A DNA stretch of 64,000 bases from Ktedonospora formicarum (GTDB lineage Bacteria; Chloroflexota; Ktedonobacteria; Ktedonobacterales; Ktedonobacteraceae), in the NCBI RefSeq assembly GCF_016587355.1, contig NZ_BNJF01000011.1, positions 1 through 64,000 on the forward strand, in the 5' to 3' direction. The position numbers and the translations under genes were made by a program. Shown here piece by piece: positions 56,952-64,000 of this stretch. Each line of letters opens with the position of its first letter. Positions within the stretch are counted from its first letter, which is position 1. The notes below the pieces were generated by a model that had not been told where the DNA came from, searched no databases, and saw nothing but the letters and a program-made list of their open reading frames with translations.

Positions 56952-57274
56952 CGCATCAATCGCATTATCCAGAGGAGTACCTTCGCAACAACATTCCTTT
57001 CGTTACTTCTCTCGATACCTCGTTGTATGAGATAATCGTGTCGTTCTTCAGAAGAGAGGGTATACCAATCTTCTGGCAGATGGGAGAAGCTGCGGTTTAT
57101 CCATCCAGAGGCAAAAAAAGACACAAAAGGTTCAATGAGGAAGATAATGCCCATGAACAGGCAAAGAACGGTTACTATATTCCACCCTAAATAGATCACC
57201 ACTAATACTCCTACGCTCGTATACAGAAATCCCAAAAGCAGTGTTTTGACATGAAAGGACCGATCAGATCGCAT
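56948..57274 (-). CDS. Small membrane protein, hypothetical
   Basis: 108 aa from MRSDRSFHVKTLLLGFLYTS after AAGGAAGTGTCAC. Two transmembrane helices (LLLGFLYTSVGVLVVIYLGW, VTVLCLFMGIIFLIEPFVSF), then a charged C-terminal part (LPEDWYTLSSEERHDYLIQR). No family recognised. Its 3' end abuts the gene fragment at 56736-56940. Confidence 0.55.
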   Translation of the reverse strand: MRSDRSFHVKTLLLGFLYTSVGVLVVIYLGWNIVTVLCLFMGIIFLIEPFVSFFASGWINRSFSHLPEDWYTLSSEERHDYLIQRGIERSNERNVVAKVLLWIMRLMR

Positions 57275-57649
57275 GTGACACTTCCTTACGTAGAGAGAAA
57301 AAGAGAGAGACACCACCTGTGCATTTGTTTAGCATACTGTGGGATTGCCGAAACATCCACAGCCGAAACGTGATATAGCTGAGTTAGGAATGTGAGCCTG
57401 AGCGCTAAAAAGGATGCTCTGTGAGATCACCGAATTGTTCTAGATCCGACTCTGGATCTTTCCCCCTTAATGGAGATCACCTTCTCGCTCACAACACGTT
57501 CTCATCACCATCTGGGAAAGGCACGCAAACCTGGACGCTCACTCGTGACATAACCACTCTCTTCTCTAGCCCCAGAAAGAGCAAATAAGCAACCATAGGC
57601 AACGTTAAACACATCACAGCGCATTTTCGGAACGTAGCTGCGTACACTA
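57275..57649. other. Gene-free stretch before the IS630 array
   Basis: No supported gene, RNA or repeat. The uninterrupted target of the array appears to be ...GCGTACAC-TA-GTAGCAGGC. Confidence 0.4.
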
Positions 57650-59039
57650 AGTGGGTCAATCCGCAATTACCTTGCGAAAAGGACGAGGGAATGAGAAAAT
57701 ATTTCCTAGAGATCGGGCCAACAAGTGAAGGAACAAGAATAAGATGGGAGCACGACAAAAGATCCCACTTCGTTCATTGAGCGAGGCAGAACGTGGCGTA
57801 TTGCAACGAATCGCCAAGGCCAGCAGTGAGCGAGTTGATGCCGCCAAACGGGCCAAAGCACTTTTGGCAGTTGCCGATGGAAAGACCTTTACCCAAGCTG
57901 GTGGAGAGGTTGGTCTTTCCCGTGAGGGTGTTTCCCAGCTCGTGGAACGCTTCAATCAGAGCGGGCTTGCTGTCTTGCTCATCGCTCAGGGACGAGGAAG
58001 GAAGCCGATCTATGGAGTGCACGAGCGAGGGCTCGTAATCCAAGAATTGCAACGCCAACCCGATCGCATACATGATCAAACCGCGACCTGGTCGCTCAAG
58101 CTATTACAGCGAGCCTTACGACGAGGGACTCTGCCCTCCATCGGGGCAACCACCATTGGACGCATCCTCCATGAAGAGGGCTATCGTCTGCAACGTGATC
58201 GCACCTGGTGCCAGACGGGAACAGCCTTGCGGGTACGCAAAGATGGCGTCTATCGCGTTCAAGATCCCCAAGCGCAGGAAAAAAAAGATTAATTGAGCTG
58301 GCCTACCAGGTAGCGGAGAGTTGGGGGATCGCAGTGTGGTGCCAAGATGAAGCTGGTCCGTATGCAACCAGGCCTCAACCAGGGGCTTCCTGGCAGCTCC
58401 AAGGGCATCCACAACTGCAACCCCACGAATATCTGCGAGATGGGGGAGCCAAACTCATGACCCTGTTTCGCCCAGCCACTGGCGAGGTCCGCGCCAAAGG
58501 CGTCCACTCCGTGACGAACGCGGTTTTGCATCCCTGGATGCAAGAGCAATTGCTCGATATTCTTGCCAATGAGGGAGGACGCAAGAAAGATACCTGCCCC
58601 AGAGAGAAGAGAAGGGAGGCAACTCCCTATCATCAGTGGGAAACTTGGCTCGGCTGGCGTCTCAGTGATCGCTACCCTCCTGTGCGCATGATTTTGATCT
58701 GGGATAATTTGGCAGGCCATCGCAGTGATGCGATGGTTCGGTGGCTCTTTGAACACGGGATCATGCCCTTGTATACACCTCTTGGCGGCTCTTGGTTGAA
58801 TATGGCTGAGTCCATGCAGCGTATCTTGGTGCGTCGGGCCTTGTCGGGTCAGTATCCTCAAACTCCTGAGCACATTATCAGCTGGTTGGAACAGACTGTA
58901 ATCGGCTGGAACCAGGACCCAACGCCGTTTGTGTGGAATGGTAAGCGAAGAGAGCGCAGGCAACGAGCACGACTTCGACGCCTAGCTGGTTCTGGAGCGG
59001 CTCTCCTCTCTTACGCAAGGTAATTGCGGATTGACCCAC
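57650..59039 (+). mobile_element. IS630-family element 1 of a four-element array
   Basis: Terminal repeats GTGGGTCAATCCGCAATTAC... (26-27 bp, exact) at 57650-57676 and 59014-59039, flanked by TA (57648-57649 and 59040-59041). Confidence 0.88.
57744..59023 (+). CDS. IS630-family transposase 1, -1 frameshift at A8G
   Basis: The N-terminal frame to 58292 is a homeodomain-like HTH (AKASSERVDAAKRAKALLAV, TQAGGEVGLSREGVSQLVER) plus ATWSLKLLQRALRR. At GAAAAAAAAGAT (58278-58289) a -1 shift joins the DDE frame: WGIAVWCQDEAGPYATRPQP (D), MILIWDNLAGHRSDAMVRW (D) and LYTPLGGSWLNMAESMQRIL (E). Without the shift the protein stops five codons later. Either a programmed frameshift or an under-counted A-run. 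Confidence 0.88.
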
Positions 59040-59041
59040 TA

Positions 59042-60247
59042 AGTGGTGCATCCACCAAGTAATGGTAAAATAGGAACATCTCAAAAGTGAGGTGTTCCAT
59101 GCCAAAGATTTTACAAGTACGAGCGATGACTGACGAAGAAAGCAAGATGATAGAGCATTTGAGCCGTTCTAGAACAGCGCCAGCAAGGCAGGTAGAAAGA
59201 GCCAAGATAGTGCAATGGGCGAGCGAACAACAGCGTGTTCCCCAGATCGCAACCCGGTTAGGAGTCGCGGAGAATACCGTGCGCAACTGGCTCCATCGCT
59301 TTAACGAGGCAGGATTACCTGGACTCTTTGATGAGGACCGAACCGGGCGACCGCCAACATATAGTCCCCAGGAGGTCTCAGTCGTGGTGGCGACCGCTCT
59401 TACCAAGCCCGATGACCTCGGTTTGCCCTTTGGGCACTGGACCCTAGATCGGCTTGAGGTGTACCTCAATGAGGAAAAAGGGATCGCCATCAAGCGCAGC
59501 CGGATCAACGAAATCTTGCAGGCGGAAGGGCTGCGATGGCGCAAAGATGAGCATTGGTTTGGCGAACGGGTTGATCCCGACTTCGCCAAAAAAGGGGGTC
59601 ATCACCACCCTCTACACGGTTCCACCAAAGAGGAGCACCGTCGTGAATCTCGATGAAATGGGCCCTGAGTCGGCGAAAAGTTTTCTGGGGAAGAAACTGG
59701 TTCATGCTCAGCCCGCTCCAGAGAAGGGCAAGCCCGCCGAGCGGGCCAGCCAGGAGATCGACTATGGACGCCGGGCCAAGGGGTATATCTTTGGTGCCTT
59801 TCAACCTGCCACTGGCGAGGCGTTGACGAGGCCCTACGACCGGCGAACGACGGAAAACTGGATCGATTTTCTCAACCAGGTTGAGCAGTGGGTTCCCCAA
59901 AGCGTCGAACGCATCTACGCGATCTTGGATAATCTGGCAATGCATCGGGCAACCGATGTCCTGCTGTTTGCTTTGCAGTATCCGCGTTGGGAATTCGTCT
60001 TCCAGCCGACCTATGCCGCTTACTTGAACCTGATTGAGCCCTGGTGGAAAACGCTGCGTTCCCTGGCGCTCAAAGGGCGGCGCTTCGAGACCTGGGAACA
60101 GGTCTGTGATGCTATTGATCGAGCGACAGTTTACTGGAACGCTCATCGTCATCCTTTCGTTTGGGGGCGAAAGCGGCGTCATCGCCCTCGTCGTTCATCT
60201 GGGATTGCCATCCCGGCCAATGTCCGTTAATTTAGTGGATGCACCAC
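59042..60247 (+). mobile_element. IS630-family element 2 of the array
   Basis: Ends GTGGTGCATCCAC inward at both sides (59043-59055; 60235-60247), TA at 59040-59041 and 60248-60249. It starts directly after element 1. Confidence 0.88.
59099..60230 (+). CDS. IS630-family transposase 2, frameshifted
   Basis: Starts MPKILQVRAMTDEESKMIEH. HTH region QQRVPQIATRLGVAENTVRN, then LPFGHWTLDRLEVYLNEEKG. The frame changes at AAAAAAGGGGG (59588-59598) by +1 or -2, then VVNLDEMGPESAKSFLGKKL (D), RIYAILDNLAMHRATDVLLF (D) and FVFQPTYAAYLNLIEPWWKT (E). The shift direction differs from the other elements and fits one extra G, so here a true mutation or a base-call error is more likely than programmed shifting. 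Confidence 0.85.
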
Positions 60248-60249
60248 TA

Positions 60250-61377
60250 AGTACACTCAACTAACTTTTTGGGCATTGGAACCAATCACTGACAGCATTT
60301 TTTCCGGGCACTGGTTAAAGCGGTCGAAGCAATCTTGGGCCGCCGTCAGCAGTGCCTGCTTGGTCTCAAACAATTCACAATGGGTAACTTCGCGACGAAA
60401 ATGCCGCCAGAGCATTTCAATAGGATTGAGCCAGGGGCTATAGGTTGGCAGATAGAGCAAGATGAGCCGTCCAGCTGCCGCTCGCACAACTTCTTCCACT
60501 TCATCATCCTCATGCGTACCAGCATTATCCCAGGCGACATACATGGTTCCAGTTGGATGCTTCTCAACCAGGACTTCCAGCAACTGAGCAATCTCCTTTC
60601 GGCGCTTGCGACGCTGAAACTGGACCACCGTTTCACCCGTATGATAGTTCACAGCTCCAATGCCATAATACTTGTCCGGCTGCTTGGGCGTTGGGATCAT
60701 GACCTGCCGTCCTTTTCGGCTCCACATCGCACGCAACGTTGGAAACCAACTGAGATTGAACTCGTCGGCATAATAAAAGACGTCTCCCTCTTTTAGACCG
60801 TCACGCGCCTCTTCGATCGTCTTTTTTTTTCCAGATACTCTGGATCAGGGCTACTTACTTTGTGTTGAGGACGCGAGAGCACGACCTCTCCGGCTTTGAG
60901 CACCTGACGCACGGTTTCGATGGACGCTCGAATGCCTGTTTGTTCTGCCATGTAATCGGCGAGCCGTTGCAATGTCCACATCGAATATGGCTGATCTAAG
61001 CTGCGGGGCCGACGCCGGACTGCTGCCAAGACCTGCTCTTTGTACGCTTGCGTGATCTTTGGCGGAGGACCAGGCATTGGTCGATCTTTCAACCCTTCAA
61101 TTCCTTCCGCCATCCAACGTTTGAGCCAGTTGCGGACCGTTTGGGTCGCTTCCCGCACAATGGGAGCAATGACCGACACTCTCAGTTGCTGTTCTCCGGC
61201 GAGCAAGATGATTTGAGCCCGGGTACGCAGTCGCGGGTCTTTTGTCGTTCGGTACAGTTTCTCTAACGCTTCCAACTCTTCTGTTGTCAGGGACGGTATC
61301 TCCAGGGGCGCTCGCATGGATCCCTCCATTTTTTCTGACAGTTTACCTCATTTCACAAAACATTGCTTGATTGTACT
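60250..61377 (-). mobile_element. IS630-family element 3 of the array (opposite orientation)
   Basis: Ends AGTACA(C/A)TCAA at 60250-60260 and 61367-61377 with TA on both sides (60248-60249, 61378-61379). Confidence 0.85.
60257..61317 (-). CDS. IS630-family transposase 3, -1 frameshift at A9G
   Basis: ATG 61317 (MRAPLEIPSLTTEELEALEK) lies 5 bp after GGAGGG. HTH: LRVSVIAPIVREATQTVRNW, then PYSMWTLQRLADYMAEQTGI. At GAAAAAAAAAGACG (about 60821-60830) a -1 shift leads to IEEARDGLKEGDVFYYADEF (D), GTMYVAWDNAGTHEDDEV (D) and YLPTYSPWLNPIEMLWRHFR (E), ending at 60257. The unshifted frame stops after RRSKRRVTV. Confidence 0.88.
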
Positions 61378-61379
61378 TA

Positions 61380-62461
61380 CTGACCTCGCGAGAGAGAGCT
61401 AAAGTAAAAGAGCTACCAGCCGAAAGAAAGGAGGTATGGGAGCACCAAAGAAAGCTGATTGGCGAGAAGAAAGGCGTAAACGCGCCTGGGAACTGAAACA
61501 AGCTGGATGGAAACAAAAAGAAATTGCAGAGGCACTAGGAGTGACAGAGGGGGCAGTGAGCCAGTGGATGAAGCGCGGGCGAGAAGGAGGAGAAGAAGCC
61601 CTCAAAGCCAAGCCTGCGAACGGAGCCACCCCGCGTCTGAGGGCGGACCAACAAGCACGCATCCCACACGTGCTGGCGAAAGGAGCACCCGCCTACGGAT
61701 TCTGCGGAGAGGTCTGGAATAGCCGGAGATTGGCGGTAGCAATCAAGCAAGAGTTTGGGGTGAGCTATCATCCCGATCATTGTGGGTATTTGGTGCGCAA
61801 GTTAGGCTACAGTTTGCAGAAACCGGTGGAACGGGCCACTCAGCGCAATGAGCAAGCGATAGAGTACTGGAAAACGCACCACTGGCCCATGCTGAAAAAA
61901 AAGCCGAGCAGGAACAGCGGACGATAGTTTTTGTGGATGAAGCAGGCTTTTATCTGCTGCCAATGACTGTACGTACCTACGCTCTACGAGGGCATACGCC
62001 CGTACTGCGTGTCAAGCTGACACGTGATCATCTCTCTGCGATTGGGGGCATTACTCAGAAAGGGCGAATCTTCATGCAACAGCAAGAGCGTGCATACAAT
62101 GCCGAAGACGTGGTGCGATTTTTACGCATGCTGTTGCGCAAGATTTCTGGCAAGCTGCTTGTCATCTGGGATGGATCGCCCATCCATCGCGCAAACGCCA
62201 TCAAAGAGTACCTCGCGACTCGCGAGGGCAAAAGGCTGCATCTGGAACGCTTGCCTGGCTACGCTCCTGAATTGAATCCGCAGGAACAGGTCTGGAATCT
62301 ACTTAAACGTCGTGAACTCAAGAACCTGTGCTGTGAGGATTTGCCTCACCTGAGTCAAGAGCTTGTACGCGCGAAGGAACGCCTGCGCCATCGACAGGAA
62401 GCCCTTCGTCACTGCTTTGCCCACACTCTTGATGAGGTTTAGTTGTTTCTCACGAGGTCAG
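61380..62461 (+). mobile_element. IS630-family element 4 of the array
   Basis: Ends CTGACCTCG(C/T)GAGA, exact over the first 9 bp, with TA at 61378-61379 and 62462-62463. Confidence 0.85.
61436..62442 (+). CDS. IS630-family transposase 4, -1 frameshift at A8G
   Basis: First frame: MGAPKKADWREERRKRAWEL, HTH QKEIAEALGVTEGAVSQWMK and the winged second HTH (YGFCGEVWNSRRLAVAIKQE). At CTGAAAAAAAAGCC (61894-61907) a -1 shift gives AEQEQRTIVFVDEAGFYLLP (D), GKLLVIWDGSPIHRANAIKE (D) and LPGYAPELNPQEQVWNLLKR (E). The unshifted frame stops 8 codons later. Confidence 0.9.
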
Positions 62462-62566
62462 TAGTAGCAGGCTTTACAATACAATCCATTTGACAATCCG
62501 CCCCTGTTTTCGTTTATACTCATGCATATATTTATCACCATTCCTGATAAGGAGCGCCCCCTCTCA

Positions 62567-64000
62567 ATGCTATTTTGTGATTATTGTGGTGCCGAAAATA
62601 GCGACACCGTAGCCCAATGTATCTTTTGTCATCAACCCCTTATTTCCACTACCACAACCGCGTCTTCCTCCTCTTCGGGGCTGCAACAATTGCTGCTTCC
62701 AGCCAGTGCAGCCCCCTCCTCGCCCCAGGCCACTCCTCCTCCCAACCCACAAGCATCCGCTTCACTCCTGTACCAGAAATATCGTCTCCTTGAGCAGATC
62801 GGTGAAGGTGGCTATGCCTCCATCTACAAGGCTTGCGAGCGCGAAAACCAGCGCCTGGTGGTCGCCATTAAAGCCATCAACCTGCAGGGTATGAGCGCTG
62901 ACCAGATCATTGATGCCACCGCAACCTTTCATACAGAGCTCACCATCCTGAGCACGCTCAAGCATCCGGCAATTCCTACCCTCTACGACCACTTCACCGA
63001 CGCCTCCCACTGGTACCTCGCCATAAGCTTTATTGAGGGCAAACGCTGGAGAAGTATTTCTCGACTCTCACCCTGGACAAGTATCGCGATCCGCAGACAA
63101 TGTGTACGCTGTTTGAGATCGCCCTTGAGCTTTGTAATGTCCTGATGTATATGCATCGCCAGGAGCCAAGCGTGATCTATCGCGATCTCAAACCCGCCAA
63201 TATCATGCTCGGTCCTAAAAACCGCGTCACGCTGATCGACTTTGGCATCGCGCGCCACTTCAAGCCTGGACAGAGCAAAGACACGATTCCCTTTGGCTCT
63301 CCAGGCTATGCCGCCCCAGAACAATATGGCAAGGCCCAGACGACACCGCGCTCCGACATCTATAGCCTGGGCGCCCTGCTCCACCAGATGCTCACAGGCC
63401 AGGACCCGGCTGAGCATCCCTTTGCGTTCCCCCCCATTCACATCACCACGCCCGGCCTTCCCTTGGAACTGGGTAGCTTCATTGCTCGTATGCTTGCATT
63501 ATCTCCTGAGGAGCGCCCCACAAGCATGGTAGAGGTCCAATATCAACTCAAGCAGGCCTACATCGGCCTTAAGGACCGACTCAGCGACAAAGTAGAGAAC
63601 TCAGTCCCAGTTCCAGCACTGGTAAGCCGCCGGGCCATGGTGGGCTGGGGCGCATTTGGACTCGTAGGCCTCGCAGCAATTGGCATTACTGCGCTCTTCG
63701 ACAAGCACATGCAACCTCCAGTTTCCATCCAATCACCCTCTACACAAGCCCCTACCGCCACTCCCGTCACCTACGTCACGCCAGACGATACCATTCCACG
63801 AACTCCTGAGTTGACGAAAATTAAAGTGGTAGCGACACAAAGGGTCCCCAATCAGGAAGTCGCCGCCGCCTTTGTCAATGGAGTTGATGTTCCCTTTAAT
63901 ATCCTAGCCAGTACTAACAATAATGTTCATGTTCTCTATGTGGACCACATCGTCTCTTATACTGGTCACATAAAGCCTGTCAAATATATCTCCTACACAA
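62567..64000 (+). CDS. Zinc-ribbon serine/threonine protein kinase, one frameshift, 3' end off window
   Basis: Starts MLFCDYCGAENSDTVAQCIF, a double-Cys zinc ribbon, then a Ser/Pro-rich linker. The kinase domain begins at YRLLEQIGEGGYASIYKACE (G-loop) with VVAIKAINL (Lys). A missing A near 63044 (GGCAAACGCTGG) shifts the frame; the catalytic half then reads VIYRDLKPANIMLGPKNRVT (HRD-like YRD, Asn), LIDFGIARHF (DFG) and GSPGYAAPEQYGKAQTTPRS (APE). One membrane helix (MVGWGAFGLVGLAAIGITAL) is followed by an outside part that is still open at 64000 and looks like the start of a beta-propeller. A signalling receptor kinase; ligand unknown. Confidence 0.88.

Overview
This looks like a chromosomal or plasmid segment of a large-genome, spore-forming Chloroflexota bacterium of the Ktedonobacteria type. 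That is an inference from gene style, not a marker gene. The signs are very many different IS families, pentapeptide and leucine-rich repeat proteins, an ECF sigma factor with a SnoaL-like tail, a zinc-ribbon serine/threonine kinase, a cholesterol-oxidase-like GMC enzyme and a DUF6585-type protein. No rRNA, tRNA or CRISPR array was found.

Layout. 1-1816 (-): telomere-resolvase (protelomerase)-like tyrosine recombinase, broken by several same-direction frameshifts and running off the left edge. 1989-2017: a strong palindrome. 2139-4583 (-): a TniA/TniB (Mu/Tn5053-type) transposase and ATPase pair. 5169-7015: a coiled-coil gene facing a small HTH gene; this unit is partly duplicated at 31035-32213, and the 3' end of the coiled-coil gene recurs as 5'-truncated fragments at four more places. 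7500-8731: a pentapeptide-repeat gene between 97-bp inverted repeats. A related gene sits at 33250-34499 in an element with terminal inverted repeats and a perfect 9-bp target duplication. 9085-10591, 35768-37274 and 38659-40165: three 1507-bp copies of one rve-type IS. 11386-13925: SnoaL-like protein, SigG-type sigma factor and RibD-like reductase. 14535-16309: an IS701 element with an IS5-like domain after its transposase. 16342-23704: unrecognised proteins, an LRR protein and a DIP1984 protein. 23829-31033: an ISL3 remnant, four spaced palindromes, a B-box-like zinc protein, a phosphoesterase and a DUF6585 membrane protein. 34500-40819: an IS-interrupted NYN gene and an IS6 transposase cut by an IS. 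41189-48409: a metabolic block (quinone reductase, YciI-like, MBL hydrolase, GMC oxidase and partner, LysR) containing a duplicated LysR start, a broken TMEM175 gene and a methyltransferase scrap. 48574-50561: complete ISL3. 50851-54666: MocR regulator divergent from an aldo/keto reductase, then a quinone reductase. 54663-57274: a truncated transposase, an IS3 element and remnants. 57650-62461: four different IS630 elements end to end, each separated only by TA. 62567-end: a Ser/Thr kinase running off the right edge.

How it fits together. Most of the window is mobile DNA and its debris; the working cargo is small. Divergent regulator/enzyme pairs (LysR with GMC oxidase; MocR with aldo/keto reductase) suggest locally regulated oxidoreductase units. 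Many otherwise intact genes carry one-base frameshifts, nearly always of the missing-base type in short homopolymers, so a deletion-biased sequencing error is a serious alternative to real gene decay.
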